Source: an uncultured Peptococcaceae bacterium (GTDB lineage: Bacteria > Bacillota > Peptococcia > Peptococcales > Peptococcaceae). From it: DNA of 64,000 bases. How positions within the stretch are numbered: the first letter of the stretch is position 1; every line of letters begins with the position of its first letter. Under the pieces are notes generated by a model, which saw nothing but the letters and a program-made list of their open reading frames with translations, searched no databases and was not told where the DNA came from. The position numbers and the translations under genes were made by a program. The stretch is taken from positions 1-64,000 of the forward strand of contig CAJUDO010000004.1 of the NCBI GenBank assembly GCA_910585405.1, read 5' to 3'. Shown piece after piece: positions 1 to 8,580 of the stretch.

Positions 1-380
1 AAGTAACGCTCGCTGTTATACACCGGCAAAATGACGGAACATATTTTATTTTGCTTTGTTTGTTTATTCATAAATTATCCGCCATTTTCCGTACAATTTG
101 CAATCAATTCATTTTATCAAATATTCTAAAATTTATATTTCGAATATTTATATACTTTCATTAGTTTATCACAAATCATCCTTTATTCCAACATGTTTTT
201 CTATTTATAAATATGTATTTAAATTATATTAATTTGTTTTAAAACAAATATAGTTGTCTATTAACGATGATAATTTGGGAGAATTGAGGTCTATTTCAAT
301 GAAGTGATTTGTGAAGCTATAACAGGCTGTGAAAAACCAGAGGTACTTAAGGGATCTGTTAGGAAAAAGAACATAAAAAA
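1..380. other. AT-rich intergenic start of window, no gene seen
   Basis: No open reading frame with a ribosome-binding site and no recognisable RNA motif was seen. The sequence is strongly AT-rich. It lies downstream of the minus-strand cluster ending at 455 and is separated from it by the tandem terminator at 381-445. Confidence 0.6.
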
Positions 381-445
381 TGCTCCCAAGGGGAGTTTAA
401 AAATTATTTTTTCTGGACAAAAAAGACTCCCCTTGCGGAGAGTCT
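381..445 (-). terminator. Tandem intrinsic terminators, copy 1 of a repeated cassette
   Basis: Read on the minus strand just after the stop codon of the flavin oxidoreductase, an 8-bp hairpin (positions 425-444, loop GCAA) is followed by six T (424-419). About 30 bases further on, a second hairpin (CTCCC/GGGAG, 383-395) is followed by ATTTTTT. An almost identical cassette lies at 6086-6151 behind the dsr operon. Confidence 0.85.
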
Positions 446-454
446 AAAAATTAT

Positions 455-1555
455 CTATTTTTTTATTTTCAGACTATTAATATAATTTTCGTTCTGCATT
501 TTTTCCTGCGCATACAGTCTATGACGTGCAGGACATTTTTGCGGGTCTGAAAACCACATGCAAGTTCGACAAGTTAAACAGTAAGAGGGTTCCTGACCTG
601 AAATAATCTTCTTATACCAATCAGGGTCTGCTAAACGAGCCCGGCCAATCGCAATAAAATCTACATAACCATTTTCCAGAATATCTCTAGCAGTTTCTCC
701 TTTCCGAATGTCAGCAACACTTGCCACAGGAATAGAAACGTTTTGTTTTATTTTCCATGCGCCAAACAGTCTTTTTCCATAATGAAAATTTTCGGGAATT
801 ACCGTCTCCCACGAAAAAGACTCATCACATCGTCCACATTCTACAGGGAAGCTTGTTCCTACAGAAATAGACAGATAATCTGCTCCTGCCTGCTCAAAAT
901 ATTTAGCAAGTTGAATACTACTCGTTAAATCCGGTTCATTACAGCCCATACGTACACCTACAACGAAGGTTTTCCCACATTTCTCTTTTATCGCTCGTAT
1001 GATTTCTATCACATATTGGGCTCTTTTTTCTAAACTTCCGCCATACTCCCATTCAAAAGAATTCGTAATGGGTGAAAGAATTTGACTTAGCAAATATGCA
1101 TGACACCCGTGAAGTTCTACACCATCAAATCCTGCCTTTTGTGCCCGTTCTGCAGCATCAATAAAATCTTTCTGAACAGATACTAGCTTACTTGCCGAAA
1201 TCTCTTCAATGGTTTCCACATCGAAACAATATTGTCCGCGATGTGCAATTTGCAGAATGGCTAGCATATCTCCTTTTTTCAAAGTCTGGGCCAAAATACG
1301 CAGTCCAGGAATTTGTTTGTCATCCCAGCACCCTAACGCCGCTCGATAATGCTGACACATTTCATTAATATTTACGGCATCACTCACTATCACCCCAAAA
1401 CCACTTTCGCTATACTCTTGGTAAAGTTTAATGTGGTTTTCTGTTACCACCCCATCAAGTTGCCCATATGGCCGCATATTTAATGGTGCACCCATCACCG
1501 GATTTTTTATTGTGTAACAACCTATTTTTCTCTTTTCCAATAAAATATCACCCAT
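455..1555 (-). CDS. OYE-family NADH:flavin oxidoreductase, short (TIM-barrel) form
   Basis: The 366-residue protein resembles the N-terminal FMN-binding TIM barrel of 2-enoate reductase / 2,4-dienoyl-CoA reductase. Visible family features are NPVMGAPLNMRPY near the N-terminus, QIAHRGQY, the substrate-side GVELHGCHAYLLSQ followed by SPITNSFEWEYGGSLEKR, and the FMN-phosphate loop FIAIGRARLADPDW. A Cys cluster near the C-terminus (C-x2-C-x2-C-x8-C, in YCLTCRTC...QKC) fits a 4Fe-4S site, though its spacing differs from the C-x2-C-x3-C-x11-C of 2,4-dienoyl-CoA reductase. The C-terminal NAD(P)H/FAD domains of the long family members are absent, so electrons must come from a separate donor. A GTG exists at 1564, but the AAAAGGA box is about 10 nt from the ATG at 1555, so that ATG was chosen. 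It is the last gene of the cluster with the LysR, amidohydrolase-fold and DASS genes. Substrate unknown, probably an enoate-type compound. Confidence 0.85.
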   Translation of the reverse strand: MGDILLEKRKIGCYTIKNPVMGAPLNMRPYGQLDGVVTENHIKLYQEYSESGFGVIVSDAVNINEMCQHYRAALGCWDDKQIPGLRILAQTLKKGDMLAILQIAHRGQYCFDVETIEEISASKLVSVQKDFIDAAERAQKAGFDGVELHGCHAYLLSQILSPITNSFEWEYGGSLEKRAQYVIEIIRAIKEKCGKTFVVGVRMGCNEPDLTSSIQLAKYFEQAGADYLSISVGTSFPVECGRCDESFSWETVIPENFHYGKRLFGAWKIKQNVSIPVASVADIRKGETARDILENGYVDFIAIGRARLADPDWYKKIISGQEPSYCLTCRTCMWFSDPQKCPARHRLYAQEKMQNENYINSLKIKK

Positions 1556-1580
1556 GTGAAACACATCCTTTTCTGTCTTA

Positions 1581-2504
1581 TTATTCGTTCACCAAGATAT
1601 CTTCAATTTTATCAAATATCTTTTTTTCTACAAAAGACATCTTTTTTATATTTTTGTGGATTAAATAATGATTAATAGTTGTCGGACGCCCCATGTCAAT
1701 TGGTTTTTTCATAACAATATTACTAGAGAAGCATGGCGTAGATTGCCACGTTTTTATCATCATTGCATAACTGTTTATGTTATGGGAAACTAAATTAATA
1801 ATATTTTCAGCAGCATCAACATGAACTACATTTTTATCACTAAAACCATTGGTAAAGAAATAATAATCCTCATTGGGCCACATCTCTAGCACGGAGTAGC
1901 CGCAATAACAATATTCCATCAAATCATTAATTGATATCTCATCATAAAGAGCCAGAGGACTATCTCTGTTTATACACAATAACATTTCATCCTCACACAT
2001 AAGTTTTAAATTTAGCTGTGATGGCTCCAATTCCTTTCTAATTTTTTCTTCATCGTCCGGAGCTGCCAAGATCATGCCCATACAATATTTTCCCAACTTA
2101 AGCTGTTGGATAATTTCTGGAGCAGTTTTTCGAGCTAAATATAGTGTTAAATTTGGATATTCTTTTTTGATATTGAAAATATTACTTTGAAATATGGTGT
2201 AACTGGCAATTTGTGTGATGCCAATTGTAATGTCCTCTTTAATGTCATGAGAAAATTTCCCATCCCGTTTCCATCCATCAACATATTCAAAAATCTTTTC
2301 GCTTTCTTCTACAACACGCATACCAAAAGCAGTTAATTGTGTACCATGACGTGTACTCTGTACTAAAGCAACTCCCAATTCATCTTCCAAAACACAAATA
2401 GCTGAACGCAATGTTGATTGAGAGATAAACAGTTCTTCTGCCGCTTTATTCATCGAACTATATTTTGCCAGCTCACATAAATAATATAAATGTTCCACAC
2501 GCAT
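1581..2504 (-). CDS. LysR-family transcriptional regulator
   Basis: The 307-residue protein has a typical LysR architecture. The N-terminal winged helix-turn-helix starts RVEHLYYLCELAKYSSMN and contains the recognition stretch KAAEELFISQSTLRSAI. A periplasmic-binding-protein-like effector domain follows from about residue 90. The ATG at 2504 is preceded by GGAGG about 11 nt upstream; an in-frame GTG at 2516 overlaps that ribosome-binding site and was rejected. The gene sits in line, on the same strand, between the transporter/amidohydrolase genes and the flavin oxidoreductase, so it probably controls this cluster in response to the transported organic anion. That role is inferred from position. 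Confidence 0.9.
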   Translation of the reverse strand: MRVEHLYYLCELAKYSSMNKAAEELFISQSTLRSAICVLEDELGVALVQSTRHGTQLTAFGMRVVEESEKIFEYVDGWKRDGKFSHDIKEDITIGITQIASYTIFQSNIFNIKKEYPNLTLYLARKTAPEIIQQLKLGKYCMGMILAAPDDEEKIRKELEPSQLNLKLMCEDEMLLCINRDSPLALYDEISINDLMEYCYCGYSVLEMWPNEDYYFFTNGFSDKNVVHVDAAENIINLVSHNINSYAMMIKTWQSTPCFSSNIVMKKPIDMGRPTTINHYLIHKNIKKMSFVEKKIFDKIEDILVNE

Positions 2505-2642
2505 ATCACAAGCCACCTCCAGTTTTTACATATATTATATCATATAAAACGATTTGTTTTTACATCAAAAAATAAAACGGGACGGAACAGGCTATATTGT
2601 CTGCCAAGACTGCGGCATATATACCTGCTCCTAATTGTTATA

Positions 2643-3482
2643 TTATATTGAGTCCATGTTCAATGCCCTTAACGCATTTTTATACATGACATACTCTAAA
2701 TTTTCCTCACGGATCCCACAATTTAAGTAATAATTCACACTATCATCTAATCTTACAACAGGATAAGCTGAGCCAAAAATTATCTTGTCATATAAAATAC
2801 TGTTCGCAGCAGCAATATAGTCAGAGGCGCCTGGGCTATACATAGCGTATAAATCTGGAGATAAATACACGTTGGGCCTATGATAAGCAATCCAGCATAC
2901 TTCCTGTACCCATGGAAATCCTCCATGAGCTAAAATAATATTCAAGTCTGGAAATATTTCTGCAACATTATCCACCGTTTCTGGCCTGAAATAACGTAAC
3001 GATGGATAATTCAAGCCCCCATGTGACAATAAAATCGGCACCTTCATTTCTTGACAAATATCATAAATGTGGAATAAGCGCCCATCATCACAAGCCAATG
3101 GCTCGGGACAGTATCCCGGTTCTAACGCCACACCTGAACAACGTCCATTTACAACGTATTTTTCAATTTCTTTTTTCGTAGCATCTCGATCTGCTAACGG
3201 ATCTAATCCTGCTAAACCAATAAAACGATTTGGATATTCTTCCATAATCTTATGAATATCTTCATTATCCATCCCAAACGCTTTTCTTCCAGGAATCACA
3301 CCATACGTAATCCCTGCTTCATCCATTTCTTTTACACATTCGTCAAGCGATCTCGTTTTCACTGCAATGGACACAGAAGAATTGAATCTTCTAGACAAAT
3401 CCTTTAAAAAATTCTCATCATATAACCACCCTTCTAAAAAATTGCTAAATGGCGGACGTAATCTAAAATCTATAATTTTCAT
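2643..3482 (-). CDS. Amidohydrolase-2-fold protein lacking the HxH metal motif (paralogue A)
   Basis: The 279-residue protein has the layout of the amidohydrolase-2 (ACMSD-like) family: a beta-1 motif at the extreme N-terminus, the LLSHGG and LAHGGFPW histidine strands at about residues 160-205, and the beta-8 motif FGSAYP near residue 250. In normal family members the first motif is DxHxH and the last is GSDYP. Here they read DFRLRPPF and GSAYP, so both N-terminal metal histidines are Arg and the metal-binding Asp is Ala. The neighbouring paralogue at 4979-5836 has the same changes, so this is a conserved variant and not decay. It may be a metal-independent hydrolase/lactonase or a binding protein. 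It follows the transporter gene by 22 bp, in the same operon. The start at 3482 is preceded by AAGGAGAG. Confidence 0.8.
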   Translation of the reverse strand: MKIIDFRLRPPFSNFLEGWLYDENFLKDLSRRFNSSVSIAVKTRSLDECVKEMDEAGITYGVIPGRKAFGMDNEDIHKIMEEYPNRFIGLAGLDPLADRDATKKEIEKYVVNGRCSGVALEPGYCPEPLACDDGRLFHIYDICQEMKVPILLSHGGLNYPSLRYFRPETVDNVAEIFPDLNIILAHGGFPWVQEVCWIAYHRPNVYLSPDLYAMYSPGASDYIAAANSILYDKIIFGSAYPVVRLDDSVNYYLNCGIREENLEYVMYKNALRALNMDSI

Positions 3483-3504
3483 GATACTCTCTCCTTAAAA
3501 AGAA

Positions 3505-4959
3505 TTAAAACATTCTCATCATAATTGGTAATAGAATAATTACCGCTAATGCAGCACTTGTACTGGCTACTGCCGATATTTTATAACAATCAGATGTTTT
3601 GATCCATTCTTTATTACCAAAGCACATCGCAGCCTGCCCTGACGCAGCAGGTGTCATCAAAGAATGTTGTGAAGCAAGACCAATCACTAAAGTTGCAACA
3701 ACAGGACTTACTCCAATTGGTGTGAGAATAGGCAATAATAAAGGTACAAATAACATAATTAAAACAACATTGTGCGAAACCTGTGCCATTAAATAAACAA
3801 AAACGCAAATAAATGCCATGCAAACAAACGGAGACATATTCATAATAGTTGGAGCTAATATATTTGACAGCGTTTCTAAAATGCCGGCCTCATCACTTTC
3901 AATCAAATTTACGATAGGAGTAGTTGCTGCTAGTAAAATATACAACTCCCAATTTACGCCTGTCTTAATAAATTGAGGCAAAGAAAGATATGCCTCACCA
4001 TCTTTATTTCTAGGTATCGCCATTAAACCTAAAGCGATACAAGTACAGCCAGTAACGCCATAATCCCCAAGAACCTTTAATATTCCGCCTTCATGGGGAA
4101 TGATGCAAGGAAATAACAGCGCAAAAAGGAAAAGGATTAGAACCGTACCACTTTCCTTTTGTGTACGTGTCATTTTTTGATCTCTTAAATAACCAAAAAT
4201 GTCTTTTTTTGATTTTAAAGATTCTACATCGCATTTGATAAATATTTTACAAAAGAGCAAATACATCGCGCTGACAAGTAGGGAATATGGTACACAAAAG
4301 CAAATATACTTAAATAAATTCACCGTAATACCAGTTGCGCTTTCCAGAGCACCCAATGTAATCGCTCCCATAATCTGAAACGGCATAGCAATAGCTCCTG
4401 AGGCGGCTGCTAAGGCAATCCCAATCAAAATAACTACAATAAATTTATCTTGTTTTTTGTATCCCATAATTTCTGCCATATGATAAGTGATTCCCCACAT
4501 AACAACAATACTCGCATAAATAAATGTAAATGCACTTAAAATAAAAGCACAGAGCATTGTCAAAGATACAAGAACCCATGGTCTACCAATTGCAATTTTT
4601 CGGCTGACAAACCAATTCGCTAAATACTGTGTTAAACCGCTCTTTTCAAAATATGCAGCAAGCGTCAACAACAAGAAGATCTGCACAGTCAAATTTGCAC
4701 CAAATCCGGCAGCCACCGCCTCAGTAATCGTAACATTTCCTAAGAGTGGAACAAACGCAAAAACTAATAAACTTGGCCACAACATGTCCAAAAAAATCCA
4801 TCCATAAAGCAATCCTAAAAATATCCCCAAACCTTGCATCCCGAAATGGGTAATTTGACCGACAGGAGGTAAAAAACCAAACCCAAAAGTAATCAGCACG
4901 TAAATAATAACATGAAAATAATAAAGTGAATTTTTCGACTTCAAAATATTGTTACTCAT
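3505..4959 (-). CDS. DASS/SLC13-family anion transporter
   Basis: A 484-residue, very hydrophobic protein with about 12 membrane segments. It resembles divalent-anion:Na+ symporters of the SLC13/CitT/ArsB superfamily and carries the re-entrant-loop pattern MAQVSHNVVLIMLFVPLLLP and the late TPAASGQAAMCFG segment. It has clear similarity to the transporter at 62286-63740 (shared FLPP/AFGQIT..GM, FLGLLYGWIF and WPS motifs). The start is the ATG at 4959, with AGAGGTG 7 nt upstream; a GTG at 4968 lies inside that site. It lies between the two amidohydrolase-fold genes, which suggests import of the cluster's substrate, probably a di- or tricarboxylate or another organic anion. The substrate cannot be read from sequence. 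Confidence 0.85.
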   Translation of the reverse strand: MSNNILKSKNSLYYFHVIIYVLITFGFGFLPPVGQITHFGMQGLGIFLGLLYGWIFLDMLWPSLLVFAFVPLLGNVTITEAVAAGFGANLTVQIFLLLTLAAYFEKSGLTQYLANWFVSRKIAIGRPWVLVSLTMLCAFILSAFTFIYASIVVMWGITYHMAEIMGYKKQDKFIVVILIGIALAAASGAIAMPFQIMGAITLGALESATGITVNLFKYICFCVPYSLLVSAMYLLFCKIFIKCDVESLKSKKDIFGYLRDQKMTRTQKESGTVLILFLFALLFPCIIPHEGGILKVLGDYGVTGCTCIALGLMAIPRNKDGEAYLSLPQFIKTGVNWELYILLAATTPIVNLIESDEAGILETLSNILAPTIMNMSPFVCMAFICVFVYLMAQVSHNVVLIMLFVPLLLPILTPIGVSPVVATLVIGLASQHSLMTPAASGQAAMCFGNKEWIKTSDCYKISAVASTSAALAVIILLPIMMRMF

Positions 4960-4978
4960 AAAGTACACCTCTTTTTAT

Positions 4979-5836
4979 TTAGATATCCAATACATTCTTA
5001 GCATTCAAATAGAAATAATTTTCTTTTGTTTGTTCATCTTGAAAATTATAGTTGTCCAAAGAATAACGAATCCCTTCTTTTAGTCCTCCAAAAGGATATG
5101 CTGAACCATATAACATATTTTCATTCATTAATGGGTTTGTAATTGCAGTCGCATAATCCTGCCAGCAGGGATGATTGAACATATACATGTCAGGTAATAA
5201 ATAGACATTTTTTTTCGTCATAATTGTCCAAATAGCTTGCGTAACCCATGGCCAAACTGCATGACTCACTACAATTTTCAATTGTGGGAAATCGGCTGCA
5301 ACATTATCTATCGCAAAAGGAACACTGTCACTCAAACGCGTCCAGCTCATCCCTGTAGTATGAAAAACAGGAATATGAAGTCTCTGACATTTTTCATAAA
5401 TTGGATATAATCGACTGTCATCAAATCTCCATTCTGCTGCCATTCCTGGCTCCATGATAATTGCGCAGCAAGGGCCTTCCACTATATATTTTTCTATAAT
5501 TTCTTCTGTGTGAGCGACATCAAAAATGTCAATTGCTGCTGCCGCACAAAAACGATCAGGGTATTTTTTGACTAATTCAGCCATGTCATCGTTCACATTC
5601 GTATTTCCATTTTTTGAACCAAAAATCCCAAATGATGTCCTGGGCCATACTACGCCTTTTTCAATGCCTGCCTCATCCATTTCTTTAAGAAAAATTTCCA
5701 TAGAAACCTCTTGTGCGGATAAAGTCGTTGGCATAGCAGTTTGTTTGGCAAATCTCTCCAAGGTTTCTTTTTCAAAAAACCATTCTTGCGTAAAATGTCC
5801 AAATGGTGGACGTACACGAAAATCTATAATAGACAT
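4979..5836 (-). CDS. Amidohydrolase-2-fold protein lacking the HxH metal motif (paralogue B)
   Basis: A 285-residue paralogue of the 2643-3482 protein and the first gene of the operon. It starts SIIDFRVRPPF, again with RxR where HxH is expected, keeps an FHTTG strand and the SHAVWPW strand, and ends its barrel with YGSAYPFGG, where the metal Asp of GSDYP is Ala. Acidic insertions and the central loops differ from paralogue A, so the two are not recent copies. Start ATG 5836 is 9 nt after GGAGG; two ATGs further upstream abut the ribosome-binding site. The product may act with paralogue A as a heteromer or on successive intermediates of the pathway; this is inference. Confidence 0.8.
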   Translation of the reverse strand: MSIIDFRVRPPFGHFTQEWFFEKETLERFAKQTAMPTTLSAQEVSMEIFLKEMDEAGIEKGVVWPRTSFGIFGSKNGNTNVNDDMAELVKKYPDRFCAAAAIDIFDVAHTEEIIEKYIVEGPCCAIIMEPGMAAEWRFDDSRLYPIYEKCQRLHIPVFHTTGMSWTRLSDSVPFAIDNVAADFPQLKIVVSHAVWPWVTQAIWTIMTKKNVYLLPDMYMFNHPCWQDYATAITNPLMNENMLYGSAYPFGGLKEGIRYSLDNYNFQDEQTKENYFYLNAKNVLDI

Positions 5837-6085
5837 AACCATCATCCTCCATATAAATTATTAGCATCTTAAAAATATTCCATGACCGGTCTACCTGAAT
5901 ATTTTCTATGTAAATATATTATTTCATTTCATAGATTTAATAAAGATTATTTTTTCAACTACCCTACGCGAAAATATAACTAACCCGCCTCAGATGATTT
6001 CTACTATTTTTTATTCATTGTCTTCTATGGTTCATCTTCTGTCTGAATCTTTCAGTAAGTTTTTGCTTTAAAAGAGCGCATAAAA
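5837..6085. other. Intergenic region between dsr operon and amidohydrolase cluster
   Basis: This AT-rich stretch must hold the promoter of the minus-strand cluster starting at 5836. No promoter close enough to consensus could be fixed, and no small gene was seen. Confidence 0.5.
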
Positions 6086-6151
6086 TGCTCCCAAGGGGAG
6101 TTTAAAAAATATCTTTTCTGGACAAAAAAAGACTCCCCTTGCGGAGAGTCT
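6086..6151 (-). terminator. Tandem intrinsic terminators, copy 2 of repeated cassette
   Basis: Nearly the same roughly 66-bp sequence as at 381-445. On the minus strand the hairpin at 6131-6150 is followed by seven T, then about 30 bases later by the second hairpin (6088-6100). It ends the dsr operon 18 bp after the dsrM stop. Confidence 0.85.
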
Positions 6152-6169
6152 GAAAAGTTAAAACATTTT

Positions 6170-7216
6170 TTAATTTTTCTTAGGAAGTTGATTGCCTTCT
6201 TCGTCATAATCCCAATCTAATGGCAGGCCAACAGCTTTCATCTTCTGATGGAATTCGTGTTCATATTCCTGATAGCTATGAACTTCTACATCGGGATTCC
6301 ATGGGTTGATATGGCGAACCATACGGTTATTGTTGGCCATGTTACGGGTTGGACTCATGAAAATCCCACCGGCATGCATCAATTTGCTTGTCGGGAAATA
6401 AATCAACAGCGTACATACCAAGCTCAAATGGAACCAGAATACAATGCTGATATCGTCTGCTACAACTGGATGGAAGGTTACTAAACCCATTGCCAGTTCT
6501 TTGATGGCAGTGATATCGGCATGGGTCAAATAGCGCATGGTCAAACCGCTGATGGCAATGCCTAAAATCAAGAACAATGGGAAAAAGTCGTTCACTAAAC
6601 TGATGTAACGAACCTTATCCAAGTAAATACGACGGATGAACAGACCGGTAATCCCCAATAACAGTATGAAACCTGTCAAGTAGATTTGCTGCAGGTCTAC
6701 CCAGAAAACACCGTCAATTTTTTCCCAAAACTGTACAGCGCCGGGAACTGGGTCGGTAAAGAATCTTAAATGACGGAAAACTGTCAGGAAGAAGCCCCAG
6801 TGGAAGCACAGAGCAAACAGCCATAACCATTTTTCCCACTGGTATACGATGTCGCCTTCTTCGGTAACTTCTGCTTTGGAGTTACGGAACAGAGAACGGA
6901 ACACCAGCACTTCCAGTGCCATACGAACGAATACGCCACCTTTGGAGGATGGGTTTTCAATTTTATTTTGTTTAATGAAATCCAAGGATTTCTGCTGACC
7001 GGCTGTGGTTGGAATTCTAAATGGAACCGGTGACTGGGCCCATTTATAGATTCTGTAAATAAAGCCGACGATAAATACTGCAATTGCTATATATGGCAAA
7101 ATTCCGCCGAAGAAAAAGTCTAACGGCAAAAGCTCTACGCCAACATAAACAACTGCCAGGATTGCTAGCACAATGGCCAATGCGATACCTGCATTTTTCA
7201 TCTCCTTATCCCTCAT
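6170..7216 (-). CDS. dsrM: DsrM, membrane b-type cytochrome of DsrMKJOP
   Basis: A 348-residue NarI-like integral membrane protein, the quinol-oxidising cytochrome b subunit of the sulfite-reduction-associated DsrMKJOP complex. It shows an N-terminal pair of membrane helices, an amphipathic stretch, then a block of helices with paired His residues (CFHWGFF, FRHLRFF, TFHPVVADD, FWFHLSLV) that can bind two hemes b. The last helix ends in the YFPTSKLMHAGG motif typical of DsrM/NarI/HmeC, followed by a soluble C-terminal tail. It is the last gene of the operon, although dsrM is first in most described dsrMKJOP operons. Start choice is uncertain: ATG 7216 has only a weak site, while the internal ATG at 7201 directly abuts AAGGAG. 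Confidence 0.88.
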   Translation of the reverse strand: MRDKEMKNAGIALAIVLAILAVVYVGVELLPLDFFFGGILPYIAIAVFIVGFIYRIYKWAQSPVPFRIPTTAGQQKSLDFIKQNKIENPSSKGGVFVRMALEVLVFRSLFRNSKAEVTEEGDIVYQWEKWLWLFALCFHWGFFLTVFRHLRFFTDPVPGAVQFWEKIDGVFWVDLQQIYLTGFILLLGITGLFIRRIYLDKVRYISLVNDFFPLFLILGIAISGLTMRYLTHADITAIKELAMGLVTFHPVVADDISIVFWFHLSLVCTLLIYFPTSKLMHAGGIFMSPTRNMANNNRMVRHINPWNPDVEVHSYQEYEHEFHQKMKAVGLPLDWDYDEEGNQLPKKN

Positions 7217-7265
7217 TTCTTATTATAATTTAGGAAAAACAACAATCATTTCGACTATTTTGTTT

Positions 7266-8567
7266 TTATTCTGCCTTTGTTTCTTCTGCAGCTTCTTCTA
7301 CTGCTGCTTTTGGTGCTTTTGGTGCTTCTACAATACCGTTTGCAGCATTATATTCTGCTAAGTATCTTGCAGCTAACCCTGCTCTGTCTTCCTGTGGAAA
7401 TGCGTTTACATCCATATCCTTCTTAACTACAACAACCAGTTTGAACAGGATGCTGGCAAGCAGGATACCAATTGCAAAGATTCCGACAATGATCAGAACT
7501 TCCGGCAAGGTAACATGGTAATCCACAATTTCGCCGAAAGGACTTTCAGACAGACCGCCGATTACAAAGGTCAAACCTTTTTCAATGTACATGGACAGGA
7601 ACGCAGTAGCGCAGCCAAAGCCTAAAATTTTATAGTTGGTTCTTGTCTGACGAGGAATCATAATCAACAGTGTCACAACCGCTAACACAACGAAGAGCAT
7701 CATCAGCGGCACAAATTGATTATGCCCGTGCAGACCGGCATACAAATACTGCAGCGCAGCTTTGTGACTTGGCACATTGCTGTAGAATGCAGTAAAGAAT
7801 TCGCAGACTACCATAAAAATGGTTGCTGTATAAGCATAGGCAATGGTGGTAGCCAATCTATCGATGGCTTTCTTCCCTGCATCAAAGCCTGTCAGCTTAT
7901 TCAGAACGAAACAAATCAGAATAATCAGAGATGGACCGGTAGCAAAGGCACCAGCCAGGAATTTTGCAGGCAACATTGCAGTCAGGAAATAATGACGGCT
8001 TGGCAGACCTGCATACAGCCATGCTGTCACGATATGGATACTGAATGCGAAAGGAATCGAGAAAATTGCTAGGCCTCTGATGACCTTGCCATATTTCACA
8101 CCTTTGTTTTCCGCCTGCAGCACACTGTAACCAACAATCAGGTTTAACAGCAGATAAATAGGCAGTACTGTCGCATCCCAGCACAACATGGAATGTGGTG
8201 TATAGTACAGATAAACATTGAACAGTTTCATCGGAGAACCGATATCCACAACTACAAACAACAGCGCCATAATAATAGCGGGAATTGCCAGGAATTCACC
8301 AACTACTGTGATACGGCCATACTCATGCACATCGTGCAGATAATAAGGCAATACAATCATAACACCGCCGGCAGCTACCCCTACAAAGAAGGTCAAGTGA
8401 CCGATATACATCCCCCAGGAAATATCACGGCTCATACCAGTTACAGCAAACCCGTTGGTCATCTGGTAGATATATGCAGCAAAGCCTACGGCAATAAGGG
8501 CCAGCAGGAATACAATCCACGCCCAATAAGACTTTGTGGTTCTTTTTACTAACGCTTTTTCTATCAT
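7266..8567 (-). CDS. dsrP: DsrP, NrfD-family membrane subunit
   Basis: A 433-residue NrfD/PsrC-family membrane protein with about ten helices. It shows the family pattern SWGMYIGHLTFFVGVAAGG near residue 50 and then LPYYLHDVHEYGR. DsrP exchanges quinone electrons with the periplasmic subunits DsrJ/DsrO. The C-terminus carries an extra Ala/Glu/Lys-rich tail of about 25 residues (EAPKAPKAAVEEAAEE) not needed for the fold. The start is preceded by AAGGAGGGG at good spacing. dsrO lies 13 bp upstream and dsrM 49 bp downstream on the same strand. Confidence 0.92.
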   Translation of the reverse strand: MIEKALVKRTTKSYWAWIVFLLALIAVGFAAYIYQMTNGFAVTGMSRDISWGMYIGHLTFFVGVAAGGVMIVLPYYLHDVHEYGRITVVGEFLAIPAIIMALLFVVVDIGSPMKLFNVYLYYTPHSMLCWDATVLPIYLLLNLIVGYSVLQAENKGVKYGKVIRGLAIFSIPFAFSIHIVTAWLYAGLPSRHYFLTAMLPAKFLAGAFATGPSLIILICFVLNKLTGFDAGKKAIDRLATTIAYAYTATIFMVVCEFFTAFYSNVPSHKAALQYLYAGLHGHNQFVPLMMLFVVLAVVTLLIMIPRQTRTNYKILGFGCATAFLSMYIEKGLTFVIGGLSESPFGEIVDYHVTLPEVLIIVGIFAIGILLASILFKLVVVVKKDMDVNAFPQEDRAGLAARYLAEYNAANGIVEAPKAPKAAVEEAAEETKAE

Positions 8568-8580
8568 GCTCTACCCCTCC

